Positions 36,659 to 45,739 of a DNA stretch of 51,318 bases are shown here, in pieces (position 1 is the stretch's first letter; each line of letters opens with the position of its first letter). A model generated the notes under the pieces. It worked only from the letters and a program-made list of their open reading frames with translations. It ran no database searches and was not told where the DNA came from. The position numbers and the translations under genes were made by a program. The stretch lies in the NCBI GenBank assembly GCA_026706455.1, contig JAPOYS010000052.1:1-51318 (forward strand), written 5' to 3'. Origin of the DNA: Chloroflexota bacterium. GTDB lineage: Bacteria; Chloroflexota; Anaerolineae; Aggregatilineales; Phototrophicaceae.

Positions 36659-38149
36659 TCAGGCGCCCAGAATCGCGCGGTTGTTTTCGATGGCGGCGCG
36701 AAAGATATTGACGAGTATGTACAAAAAGGTGCGCGTCACGATCACAGCCGTGAACAGATTCAGCACGAGCCCGATCGCCAGCGTGACCGCGAAGCCGGCC
36801 ACGATGCTGGCGCCCGGCGTCTGCCCAAACATAAAGAGAATGCCGCAGATGATAATTGTTGAAAGGTTGGAATCGCGGATGGACGTCCAGGCGCGGTCGA
36901 AGCCGGCTTTTAGCGCCGCGTCCAAGGGCAAGCCCGCCCGCAATTCTTCCTTGATGCGCTCAAAGATCAGAATGTTTCCGTCAACAGCTGTGCCGATTGA
37001 AATGAGGAAGCCAGTGATAGCGGGCAGGGTGAGCGTGACCGGCAGCAGTTTGAACACGGCGATGTTCAGGAAGATAAAAACGATGAGGGCAAGATCGGCG
37101 GCGAAGCCGGGCAGGCGGTAGTAAATCAGCATGAAAGCTAAGACGACAATGACGCCGATGACGCCGGCTTGCACGCTCAGGCGAACCGATTCCTGCCCGA
37201 GCGTCGCGCCAACTTCCTGCGTGCTCTCGATGCGCAGCGGGATGGGCAGCGCGCCCGAGCGCAACTGAAGCGCCAGCGTATTGGCTTCCTCTTCGGTGAA
37301 TTGGCCCGTAATGACGCCGCCCGAGGAGAGTTGATCCTGGATAATCGGCGCCGACAGGACTTCGGCATCCAGCACGATCGCCATCGGTTCGCCGATTCGC
37401 TCGCGCGTGAAATTGCCAAATATGTCTTGAAACTCTTCCTTGACTTCGAAATTGATCATCCACTCCGGGCTGCCGGTGCCCTGCGGCGGCGACAAAACCG
37501 CGCTCGCCGCTTGCAAGCCGGCGCCCGTCATCACGGTGCGGAAGGGCAAGCCGCTGACCGGATGCGCGCGCCGAGCCGCCAAGGGATCATCCGCGCCCGC
37601 CGGCACGACCGCGTCTTGGCGCAGGGCAACCTGTTCGCTGGTCACGATCTCATTGCCGACAAGATCACCAACCTGGTTGCGCAGCCCGCCAAAGTCCACG
37701 AATTCCAGCAGGGCGGTGCGCTGAATCGTGGCGACCGCTTGGGCTGGGTCGCGCACGCCCGGCAATTCCACCAGGATGCGATCGCGTCCCTGAACCTGCA
37801 CCGTGGCTTCGGTGAGTCCAAGCGCGTTGACGCGGCGGGCGACGTTGTTGGCGGTCTCGCCCAAATCTTCGGGACTGAAGTTGCTCGCGGCGGTATCCGC
37901 TTGCAGCAATACGCGCAGGCCGCCGACAAGGTCCAAGCCCAGGCTTTGCGTGATGTTAAGCACAAACTCGGGCGCGCCATCGCCGTTCGCGTCGAATTCC
38001 AGGTTTTCGCTGCATTTTAGATTGGCGTTCGCCGCGGCCTCGGCGCAGGCTTCCACCTGCACGCCTTTGAATTCGGGCGGCGTCGCCACCCAGATGCAGA
38101 ATACGCCAAGCAGCGCTATGAAGATGAGCCATCGAGCATGGCTGCTCAT
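36659..38149 (-). CDS. secD: Protein translocase subunit SecD
   Basis: 496 residues. N-terminal membrane segment, the large exported head domain with GLDLVGGLRVLLQAD, and five more membrane segments with SIGTAVDGNILIFERIKEEL. Second gene of yajC-secD-secF. Confidence 0.96.
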   Translation of the reverse strand: MSSHARWLIFIALLGVFCIWVATPPEFKGVQVEACAEAAANANLKCSENLEFDANGDGAPEFVLNITQSLGLDLVGGLRVLLQADTAASNFSPEDLGETANNVARRVNALGLTEATVQVQGRDRILVELPGVRDPAQAVATIQRTALLEFVDFGGLRNQVGDLVGNEIVTSEQVALRQDAVVPAGADDPLAARRAHPVSGLPFRTVMTGAGLQAASAVLSPPQGTGSPEWMINFEVKEEFQDIFGNFTRERIGEPMAIVLDAEVLSAPIIQDQLSSGGVITGQFTEEEANTLALQLRSGALPIPLRIESTQEVGATLGQESVRLSVQAGVIGVIVVLAFMLIYYRLPGFAADLALIVFIFLNIAVFKLLPVTLTLPAITGFLISIGTAVDGNILIFERIKEELRAGLPLDAALKAGFDRAWTSIRDSNLSTIIICGILFMFGQTPGASIVAGFAVTLAIGLVLNLFTAVIVTRTFLYILVNIFRAAIENNRAILGA

Positions 38150-38181
38150 TGCTGGCCGCCTTCCGCTTGTTCGAGAATCAT

Positions 38182-38514
38182 TCAGCTAGTGGTCCGCTCT
38201 GACGCGCCGTCCTTGCTTCCGAGCCTCGCATTATAGGCGAGTTCCTCGGCGTTGTATTCTTGCTGCAAGGCGGCCGTAAGCAGCTTGATTTGCACGCCCT
38301 CGGCGATCTCCACGTGAGAGATGCCCTGATCAACATCAATATCGATAATCTTGCCGACGATGCCGCCATAGGTGACGATCTCGTCGCCGGCATGGAGCGA
38401 ACGCACGACCTTCTGCTTGTGCTGGAAGGCGCGCTGTTTGGGAAATATGATCAGCGCCCAATAACCCCCGAGGAGGATAGCCAAGATCGCGAAGACAAGT
38501 ACGAATTCGTACAT
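38182..38514 (-). CDS. yajC: Preprotein translocase accessory subunit YajC
   Basis: 110 residues: one membrane segment (about 4-24) then the small cytoplasmic domain with LHAGDEIVTYGGIVGKIIDID typical of YajC. Start at the ATG at 38514 rather than the longer reading to 38598. 32 bp before secD; this order is conserved in bacteria. Confidence 0.94.
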   Translation of the reverse strand: MYEFVLVFAILAILLGGYWALIIFPKQRAFQHKQKVVRSLHAGDEIVTYGGIVGKIIDIDVDQGISHVEIAEGVQIKLLTAALQQEYNAEELAYNARLGSKDGASERTTS

Positions 38515-38590
38515 TGTTCCCAGTCCAATTTCCGGAGACCCACAACATTGTATAGCTGATGCGGGCTGATAGCCAGTCCCGTTCGTTCGC

Positions 38591-38619
38591 TTGACCAATC
38601 GGCGAATCGAACCTAAAAT
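38591..38619 (+). promoter_or_regulatory. Promoter of the surface-protein block
   Basis: TTGACC, 17-bp spacer, TAAAAT: five of six matches in each box. Transcription would start near 38626, shortly before the secreted protein gene; the next three genes follow closely. Confidence 0.7.
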
Positions 38620-38661
38620 ACCAGTTGCAGTCGTCGGCCGCTGATTGAGATGGAAGAAGTC

Positions 38662-40530
38662 ATGGGCAGCTTACGGAATCGAATACTGTTCGCAATCGCT
38701 ACGCTTATTGCTGTTTTTGGCCAGCTGGCGCTGCCAGCGCTTGCCGGCGACACGATCTTGAGCAACAACAGCGGGGAAGAAAGCGCGGTATTCTTCATTA
38801 AGGACGAGCCGTCCTTGGTAATCAACGGGTTTGATCTGACTCCGCTCGGGCTTACGCTGCCGACCGCGCTTGACGCGGTAAGCATTTCAGTCGACGCGCC
38901 GGTTCCCGGCAGCAGCATTGATCTGGTCGTGTATCAAGACGCCAATGGCGGCTCGCCCGTTGACGCCACGCTCCTTCGCCGTCAGCAAGTGGCGCTGGAG
39001 CAGACGGGCATTAACCGAATTGCGCTCGACGAAGCGGTGATCATTACCGAGCCGGTAATATGGGTCGGCTTTTATTTGCCGGTCGATTTCCGTTTTCACG
39101 CTGATCAATCGGGTTCCTCCGTCTTGACCTATTGGGCTTGGACGCCGGCAAGCATTATTGATTTGGCTTCCCTTGGCAATGCAGGCGTTCTTGGGCCCGG
39201 GGACGGCAGTGAGCCAGTTGGCATCGAGATGGATGGCATTGCGCGAATCACGGCTGAACTGCGCAGTCCGCAACTGGAAGAAGTGGCATCGGCTTTCCCA
39301 TTGGGCCAGCAGATCGTTGCCAATGTCGTTCAGGATACCTCGATTATGCGGACCTACGAGGACTGCAATCAGGTCCTCTATGATCCGCAAGATAATTCCA
39401 TCTCGTATGACAAGTCATTTGCATTGCATTGCCGCGAGGCGCACGCCTTCGAGGCGCCGCATCGGATCGCGGACCAGACGGGGCAAGCGCTTGATGTGCA
39501 GCGCGGAAGCCAAATGTACAAGATCTGGACGCATCTGCGAGAGGAGCAATTGGAGGAAGGGCGCGTGAGCCAGTTGCCAGTCCGTGTGACGCATTGTCTG
39601 CGCGTGCCGGCTGAACACCTGGATGTTGCGGTGCTTGGCGAGGTTCGTGAACATGAACTCGTTGGCGAAATGTGGTACGTGCTGCCGACCGTCCGCTTCA
39701 ACAACCTCCTTTGCGCCGAGGTTTCGGTCGCTCATTACTTGTCGTATTTTGTGCCGCGAGCCCCGGAGTCGGCGCCGGAAGTAAATCTTGTGCTCGGCTG
39801 GTCCCGCGTCGATCCACATCCCTTAACTTGCGGTATCAGCACCATGGTTTACGCGCCTATCGTCAACACGGGCAGAAGCTGGTTTGATACCGAATCGGGA
39901 CATGTGAAGGTGACCGTCGAAGATTTCCACGTGGCGACCGGCGTTCCGACGCTCAAGTACGAGCAGTTGGTTCCGACCGATCAGTTCGGTCCGGGCCTGC
40001 GGCGAGTCGTCGCGCTGGGTCCGATTTATCTATACGACTTTCAACAAGAGTTGCACCGCATGCGCGTGCAAGTTGATGTGGACAATGCGGTTGCTGAAAC
40101 GAATGAATCGGATAATGTCTGGTTTACCGAGTACGTCATGGCGATTCCGCCGGGGCAGATCAGTTGCGCGCCGCCCTTCGGGAGTGACGCGCCGCCGCCG
40201 ACTGCCTGCCGGGCGGAAGTAATGGGAGTCTCGACCGACTCTTCGAACATTCCTAACGAAGTCCAGGTTGCCTACGCAGGCCGCTGCGGGCCTAATGTGT
40301 CTGGCACACCCGCTGAATTCCTGCAAGGCACGAACATTGTCAGAATACGGGACAAAGGCTGGACCTGCGATATCGGCGTCGATCTCAGCGAAAACAATTC
40401 AGTATTGCATATCCAATACTACGTGCACTCGGACGGCGATTGCGGGACGAATGACAATACGGACCCGATCCGCCATGCCAAAGTCGAGGGCGAGAATATC
40501 GTGAGAATCTACGTGGGTGGCTGGCGTTAA
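38662..40530 (+). CDS. Secreted protein with CARDB-like region
   Basis: About 622 residues. Signal peptide (RNRILFAIATLIAVFGQLAL ending ALAG), then a beta-rich N-terminal region of about 180 residues like a jelly-roll adhesion module, a middle region with many Cys, a CARDB-like segment (VDVDNAVAETNESDNVWF), and a Cys-rich C-terminal domain. I start at the ATG at 38662, which has GGAAG upstream; an ATG at 38650 is also possible. I do not recognise a specific family for the whole protein. Probably cell-surface or secreted, binding function. Confidence 0.8.
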   Translation: MGSLRNRILFAIATLIAVFGQLALPALAGDTILSNNSGEESAVFFIKDEPSLVINGFDLTPLGLTLPTALDAVSISVDAPVPGSSIDLVVYQDANGGSPVDATLLRRQQVALEQTGINRIALDEAVIITEPVIWVGFYLPVDFRFHADQSGSSVLTYWAWTPASIIDLASLGNAGVLGPGDGSEPVGIEMDGIARITAELRSPQLEEVASAFPLGQQIVANVVQDTSIMRTYEDCNQVLYDPQDNSISYDKSFALHCREAHAFEAPHRIADQTGQALDVQRGSQMYKIWTHLREEQLEEGRVSQLPVRVTHCLRVPAEHLDVAVLGEVREHELVGEMWYVLPTVRFNNLLCAEVSVAHYLSYFVPRAPESAPEVNLVLGWSRVDPHPLTCGISTMVYAPIVNTGRSWFDTESGHVKVTVEDFHVATGVPTLKYEQLVPTDQFGPGLRRVVALGPIYLYDFQQELHRMRVQVDVDNAVAETNESDNVWFTEYVMAIPPGQISCAPPFGSDAPPPTACRAEVMGVSTDSSNIPNEVQVAYAGRCGPNVSGTPAEFLQGTNIVRIRDKGWTCDIGVDLSENNSVLHIQYYVHSDGDCGTNDNTDPIRHAKVEGENIVRIYVGGWR

Positions 40531-40551
40531 GCGTATAGGCAAGGACAAAAC

Positions 40552-41319
40552 ATGCGCGTAATAACCAACAAGAAGCTGGCGCGCCGCAACAAGAAGCTAA
40601 CGAATTATCTGTTCTTCGGCACCTTTGGCGCCTTGATTTTGGGTTTCGTCTTGATCAACGCGTCGCTGTTTACCGGGGCTGTGCCCGACAATTTGACCCT
40701 GATCGCGCAGTCGGCCGTATTGCCCGTGCTGTTGGTGCTGACGGTTGTGTCCGTGCGAATGACCAATATGTGGGCGCGCGCGCCACGGCCGGAAAATGCG
40801 ATCGCGGAAGGCCTTAAAGGCTTGAGCAACAAAAGCATTTTGTACAACTACTACCATTTCCCGGCGCGGCACGTATTGATTTGCCCGCAGGGGATCTTCG
40901 CTATCGTCACTCGCTGGCACGATCAGGAATTCACATTTCGCGAGGGCAAGTTTTACAGCCGGCGCAACATCATCAGCAAGTTCTTTTCGCTCATTCGATT
41001 TGATGGTGTTGGCAAGCCGCTGCGCGATGCCGAATTCGCGCGGCAAAGCGTCCAACGCGCAATTGACGAAATAGCCGGCGATGTTAAGGTGCAAGCCTTG
41101 ATCGTCTTCGTTGATCCATCGGCGCGCGTGCACTTCGAAAGCGAGCCGGAGACGCCGGTATTGTATGCGGATCCTAAGACAAGCCCCAATCTCAAGGAAT
41201 TCATGCGAGACGCCAAGCGGCGTATGACGGATGCCGCCGCCGATAGCAAAACCAAGAATGCCAGCTTGATGCCGCTGACCGATGAGCAGATAGAAGCGTT
41301 CGAAGAAGCCACCGTTTGA
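40552..41319 (+). CDS. Two-TM protein with degenerate NERD-like domain
   Basis: 255 residues. Two membrane segments (about 19-40 and 50-70), then a domain (about 80-200) whose HVLICPQGIFAI resembles the core of NERD, a PD-(D/E)XK-type nuclease-related domain. The residues that make NERD a likely nuclease (Asp before the His, and Glu/Lys after the core) are replaced here (ARH, VTRW), so a nuclease activity is unlikely. AAGGA lies 7 nt upstream of the ATG. Six bp separate it from the glycosyltransferase gene. The NERD call is by eye only. Confidence 0.75.
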   Translation: MRVITNKKLARRNKKLTNYLFFGTFGALILGFVLINASLFTGAVPDNLTLIAQSAVLPVLLVLTVVSVRMTNMWARAPRPENAIAEGLKGLSNKSILYNYYHFPARHVLICPQGIFAIVTRWHDQEFTFREGKFYSRRNIISKFFSLIRFDGVGKPLRDAEFARQSVQRAIDEIAGDVKVQALIVFVDPSARVHFESEPETPVLYADPKTSPNLKEFMRDAKRRMTDAAADSKTKNASLMPLTDEQIEAFEEATV

Positions 41320-41325
41320 ACGCGG

Positions 41326-43230
41326 ATGTCCTCATTGCGCGCGCGCTCGTTAATTATCGCTGTAGTATTGCTGGGCTTCAGCCTGCGAGTATATGACTTG
41401 CAGGCGATGCCCTTGCGCGGTGATGAAGCTTTTAGCGTCCTCTACTGGGCCGATCTGCCGGTCGTCGAATCGTTGTCTCAGATCGCGCCCGGCGAGCCGC
41501 ACACGCCGCTTGTTTACGCCCTGGCGCGGCTTTGGCGCCATTTCATCGGCGGAATAGACTCCGTCTTCGCTCTGCGTTATTTGTCGGTACTGGGCAACAT
41601 TCTCGGCCTGCCGGCGATATTCGCGCTCGGGTGGCGGCTGACGGGCCGGGCCCGCGTTGGCTTGCTCGCTGCTTTGACCTGGGCTTTGCACCCATTCGAA
41701 ATATGGCATAGCCAGGAATTCCGCAACTACGGCTATTGGGCTGGCATGAGCGTAACTGCCTTGTGGCTGGGCCTCCGTCTAATTGAGAGCCGGCGCCTTT
41801 CGGATTGGTTGGCCTACGCTTGCGTCGCCGTCTTTAGCACATTGACCATATATACCGAGCCATTCACGACTTTGGCTTTCGCCTGCTTTGCCGTCTATGA
41901 ATGGCGGCGCGACCTTCGATCGCTGCGGCGTCTGCTTTTGCTGCAGGCGGGGATCGGTCTGCTTTTGATCGCCGGCTTTGTAGCTGTGCAGGTGCTGCCC
42001 GGCTTCGCCGCTTCGTATCCCGGGCTGGCGCCAGCATTCGCCCCAAGCGACTACATCACAAGATTTTTGCCAGCGCTCGTCTTTGGCACGTCGGTTCCGC
42101 TAGATCAGACGCACATGGGAATCGTGCTATCGCTGGCGCTTGCAACCGCAGGCTTGGCTGTTTGGCGGTCATCGAAGAGGCAATTCCGGTTCATCGCCTT
42201 GACGGGCGCCTTGCCGCTCCTGCTTCTTGGGCTCGTTTCGTCGCGCTACAATTTATTTCATCCGCGCTATGTCTTGTCCGCCGTGCCCGCGTTCTTGCTT
42301 GCTATCGCCCTGGGAAGCCATGCGATTGCTGGAGCCGCAAGGCGCTTTCTGGGCTTGAATCAGGGTCTGGGCGCCTTGCTGATACTTTCGCCCTGGCTCG
42401 CAGTTGCGCTGGTCACCTTGAACGCGTATTACCATGATCCGGCCTATCGCCGAGCGCCGGCCTGGGATGAACTGGGAAGCTTCCTGTCCTCGCGCGTGGA
42501 TGAAAAGGACCTGGTCATTCAGCTGGCGGTGGATCCGGCCTTTGGCTATTACTACCGAGCGCCGGCGCCGGAAATGGCTTTGCCGGTTCATTCGACGCAG
42601 CCGGCAGAAGAGATTGCGTCGGCGCTGGAGGGACTGCGCGGCAGCTACGACAGCGTGTACGTCGTGGCGCGTGAACAAGCCGGCTGGGCGAACGCCGGCG
42701 TGGTGGATGGCTGGATGCAGGATCATCTCCAGCAGGTGATGCGCACCGACGCCTCCGGCTTGCCCATACGTCAATTCATGGAATGGACTGTTGACGACGC
42801 CTGGGGTACGGAGCGGACCGTCTTTGAAGGCTTGGTCGCGCTGGTCAGCTACGAATTCTTTGAAGAACCGCTGCCGACCGGCGAGCTGCTGCTCTGGGTA
42901 TATTGGAAGCCGCTCGCTAAAACAGCTTCGCGCCTTAAGTCATTTGTACATGTCTATGGAGACATGAATCCGCGCGCGGGCACGAATTTATGGACGCAAG
43001 ACGATCAGTTTCCTCAGCGCGGACGATTGAATTCGACAACCTGGGATGCCGGGCAAGTATTCCGCGATGTGTACTACTTGCCGACAGAAAGCATGACGCC
43101 GGGCGAGTATCAGCTGCGCGTTGGCTGGTACTATCCAGACCGGGGCCAGCGTCTCTTGCAAGTGGATGGCTCGGACGTCTTTGCCCTAGACACGTTCCAT
43201 TACGCACAGCAAATGGATTTCGAGCGGTAA
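41326..43230 (+). CDS. GT-C type glycosyltransferase (family 39-like)
   Basis: 634 residues. About ten membrane segments in the first 400 residues, with the GT-C signature RGDEAF (Asp33, Glu34) in the first extracellular loop, as in PMT/ArnT-like mannosyltransferases that use polyprenyl-phosphate sugars. The C-terminal 200 residues are a soluble beta-rich domain, extracellular. The acceptor is unknown; the neighbours suggest surface glycans or glycoproteins. Follows the NERD-like gene by 6 bp. Confidence 0.88.
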   Translation: MSSLRARSLIIAVVLLGFSLRVYDLQAMPLRGDEAFSVLYWADLPVVESLSQIAPGEPHTPLVYALARLWRHFIGGIDSVFALRYLSVLGNILGLPAIFALGWRLTGRARVGLLAALTWALHPFEIWHSQEFRNYGYWAGMSVTALWLGLRLIESRRLSDWLAYACVAVFSTLTIYTEPFTTLAFACFAVYEWRRDLRSLRRLLLLQAGIGLLLIAGFVAVQVLPGFAASYPGLAPAFAPSDYITRFLPALVFGTSVPLDQTHMGIVLSLALATAGLAVWRSSKRQFRFIALTGALPLLLLGLVSSRYNLFHPRYVLSAVPAFLLAIALGSHAIAGAARRFLGLNQGLGALLILSPWLAVALVTLNAYYHDPAYRRAPAWDELGSFLSSRVDEKDLVIQLAVDPAFGYYYRAPAPEMALPVHSTQPAEEIASALEGLRGSYDSVYVVAREQAGWANAGVVDGWMQDHLQQVMRTDASGLPIRQFMEWTVDDAWGTERTVFEGLVALVSYEFFEEPLPTGELLLWVYWKPLAKTASRLKSFVHVYGDMNPRAGTNLWTQDDQFPQRGRLNSTTWDAGQVFRDVYYLPTESMTPGEYQLRVGWYYPDRGQRLLQVDGSDVFALDTFHYAQQMDFER

Positions 43231-43239
43231 GGGCTGGAA

Positions 43240-43303
43240 AACTGTTGGCGCGGTTTCCGGCATGACTGTAAACTGCAAATAAAGGGCTGTGTTGGCAACA
43301 GTT
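43240..43303. repeat. 8-bp inverted repeat flanking the LysM promoter
   Basis: AACTGTTG at 43240-43247 and CAACAGTT at 43296-43303, perfect, 48 bp apart, bracketing the -35/-10 pair of the LysM gene. Could be a regulator site, or chance. Confidence 0.3.
43245..43274 (+). promoter_or_regulatory. Possible promoter of the LysM glycosidase-like gene
   Basis: TTGGCG, 18-bp spacer, TAAACT. Acceptable but not strong. Confidence 0.4.
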
Positions 43304-43314
43304 AGGGTCTGCTT

Positions 43315-45669
43315 ATGCTGCGCGCTTGCCATTGTTTCCTGGCAATTACGCTCTGGGCCGCGGCAACTTTTGTTCTTGCGCAGGAAGAAATAGAGTCGCC
43401 CGCTGTCGAGGCGGCTGAATCCGAAGCGGGCGTCGGCTTCCAGACCTATATCATCCAGCGCGGCGATACACTTTTCGCCATTGCACAGCGATTCAACACC
43501 ACTGTCGAAACCTTGAGCGATGCCAACGCGATTGCGCTAGGCGAGCGCATCGTCGCGGGCCAAGAATTGTTGATTCCGGCCGCTAACCTCAGCTTCGCCA
43601 GCCTCTACGAAGTTCAGCCGGGCGACACGCTCTACGGCATATCGAAACGCTTCAACACGAGCGTCGGCAGATTACAGCTTCTCAACGGCTTAAGCGATGC
43701 CCGTGCGCTGATCGCCGGGCAAAGCATCCTGGTCCCGTCGCTTGACGAGGGCAGCTTCATAGTGCTGACCGTGCAAACGGACGATACGCTCTTCAGCATA
43801 TCGCAGCAATTCGGCGTCGCGATACCGGTCTTGAAGTCGCTGAATGGCATAACGGATGAGCAAGATTTGCGCGCTGGGCAAACGATTTTGCTGCCCAGGA
43901 TTGCTGAGTCTGAGCATGCGACTTATGTCGTTACGACGGCTGACTCCTTGTTCAGCATCGCCCGCCTGTTCGCCACCAGCGAAGCGGAGTTGATGCTTCT
44001 GAACGGCTTGAAGGACAGCGGCGATATTGAAGTCGGGCAGACTCTGCTCGTGCCTCGAATTGATGACGCGAAATTTGCCGTTTATGTCGTGCAAAGCGGC
44101 GACACCCTTTTCGGCATTGCTCGGCTGTACAATACGACTGTTGCCCAGTTGCGCAGTCTGAATGACATCGAAGGCGGCGACGCTTTGGTCATCGGGCAGG
44201 GTCTCGTCGTTCCGCGCGTCGACGAGACGATCCTCGAGCGCTACATCGTCCAGCCCGGCGATTCAATCTACAGCATCGCCAAAGGCTATGGTGTTGCAAT
44301 ACCGGTGTTGCAGGCGCTCAATCGACTGGCAAATGCTATAGACATACAAGTCGACCAAGCGCTTCTCGTGCCAGCGCTTGATGGCGCAACCTTGGCAATA
44401 CATGTCATTGAGACTGGCGACACGCTCGAAGAATTGGCGGAACGTTACGATACGACCGTAGCGCTGCTGCAATCGATAAACGGAATTGCCGATCCCAGTC
44501 TGATTGTGCTTGATAAGACGATACTGGTTCCGGTGGCCAAGGAAGTATTGGCGCGGCCCGGCTTCGGATTTGGTGTTCAAGTGTTTGTTGAGGGCGCGCG
44601 CGCTGACGAGCTCGCCCTTATGGCGAAACAGCTGGGGGCCGATTGGGTCAAGATTGATGTAGCTTGGTCGAAGATTGAAACGGCGCGCGATATTTACTCC
44701 TACAGCGCGCTAGACAATATGGTGGCCGCGATGGTTTTGTCCGGCTTCCGAATCATGCTGAATGTCTACGATGCGCCGGATTGGAGCCGAAGGAATTATA
44801 CGGATACCCTGAACAGCCAATTCAGAGATTATTCGGGCCCGCCGGAGAATACCGCGGATTTCGCGGCATTTCTGGCTAATTTGGTCACTCGATACGCTGG
44901 GCTGGTGGAAGCGTACGAAATCTGGAAGTCGCCGAATCTGGTCAAGTTCTGGACGGTGCCGATCTACACGCGTGAGCGGGAAATGACGGCTGAAGGCGAC
45001 TACGGCATCCCGGACGAAATCATGCTGGGCGCTGAAGCCTATGTGGATCTGCTGAAGGTCGCCTACGACACGATCAAATCCCACGATGAGGAGGCCATGG
45101 TGATCACGGCTGGCTTGGCGCCGGCCGGGTTCGGCGACAGTTACAATGCAATCGATACGGTCACGTTTCTCAATAACATGCTGCTTGAAGGCGCAGCGGA
45201 TTACAGCGACGCGATCGGCGCCATATTCAGCGCTTCAGCCGCGCCGCCTACCCTGAAGTGCTGCGACAAACCGCCAGGCGTTGGTACCCACTATGAGTCA
45301 TTCTTGCAATATTTTGGAGATCTGTTGGCATTTTATGACGAAACGCTGCAAGATCACAATGTGGAGCTGCCCATCATCGTGACGCAGCTGGGTTGGGGGA
45401 CGACTGAAGGGGCGAATCTGGCCGTGGCGGCGGCCGGTTCCGAATGGCTCCAGTATACGAGCGAAGACGAGCAGGCTCTCTATGTCAGCCAAGCCTACAA
45501 GATGGCGCAGAGCCTCAAGTTCGTCTCATCTATATTTTTGTACAATCTTAACGGCTGCGCCATCGGCGATGAAGAGGCTTGCTTCTTCAGTCTTGTAGAC
45601 GCCGACGGGCGGCAACGGCCCGTCTTCGACGCATACGCTTCGATTCCAAAGTCGGCAGAATCGATCTGA
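43315..45669 (+). CDS. Seven LysM repeats plus catalytically degenerate glycosidase-like domain
   Basis: 784 residues. Signal peptide, then seven LysM repeats of about 53 residues each (first IIQRGDTLFAIAQRF, last VIETGDTLEELAERY), covering about 43-420. The rest (about 420-784) resembles a clan A glycosidase barrel: FGVQVF, GADWVKIDVAWSKIE, APDWSRR. The usual acid/base motif WNEP/WNEQ is WKSP (Lys538, Ser539), the usual nucleophile motif TEFGW is TQLGW (Gln691), and the usual GAHPSG is GAIFSAS. So the domain is probably a carbohydrate-binding or structural pseudo-enzyme. The LysM array should bind peptidoglycan or another GlcNAc polymer. Confidence 0.9.
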   Translation: MLRACHCFLAITLWAAATFVLAQEEIESPAVEAAESEAGVGFQTYIIQRGDTLFAIAQRFNTTVETLSDANAIALGERIVAGQELLIPAANLSFASLYEVQPGDTLYGISKRFNTSVGRLQLLNGLSDARALIAGQSILVPSLDEGSFIVLTVQTDDTLFSISQQFGVAIPVLKSLNGITDEQDLRAGQTILLPRIAESEHATYVVTTADSLFSIARLFATSEAELMLLNGLKDSGDIEVGQTLLVPRIDDAKFAVYVVQSGDTLFGIARLYNTTVAQLRSLNDIEGGDALVIGQGLVVPRVDETILERYIVQPGDSIYSIAKGYGVAIPVLQALNRLANAIDIQVDQALLVPALDGATLAIHVIETGDTLEELAERYDTTVALLQSINGIADPSLIVLDKTILVPVAKEVLARPGFGFGVQVFVEGARADELALMAKQLGADWVKIDVAWSKIETARDIYSYSALDNMVAAMVLSGFRIMLNVYDAPDWSRRNYTDTLNSQFRDYSGPPENTADFAAFLANLVTRYAGLVEAYEIWKSPNLVKFWTVPIYTREREMTAEGDYGIPDEIMLGAEAYVDLLKVAYDTIKSHDEEAMVITAGLAPAGFGDSYNAIDTVTFLNNMLLEGAADYSDAIGAIFSASAAPPTLKCCDKPPGVGTHYESFLQYFGDLLAFYDETLQDHNVELPIIVTQLGWGTTEGANLAVAAAGSEWLQYTSEDEQALYVSQAYKMAQSLKFVSSIFLYNLNGCAIGDEEACFFSLVDADGRQRPVFDAYASIPKSAESI

Positions 45670-45739
45670 GAGCGACGCCTGGCCTCAGGGGTGACGGGTT
45701 CCAGGGTTCCACGAGCGCGAAGCCCTAGGCGGCAATACA

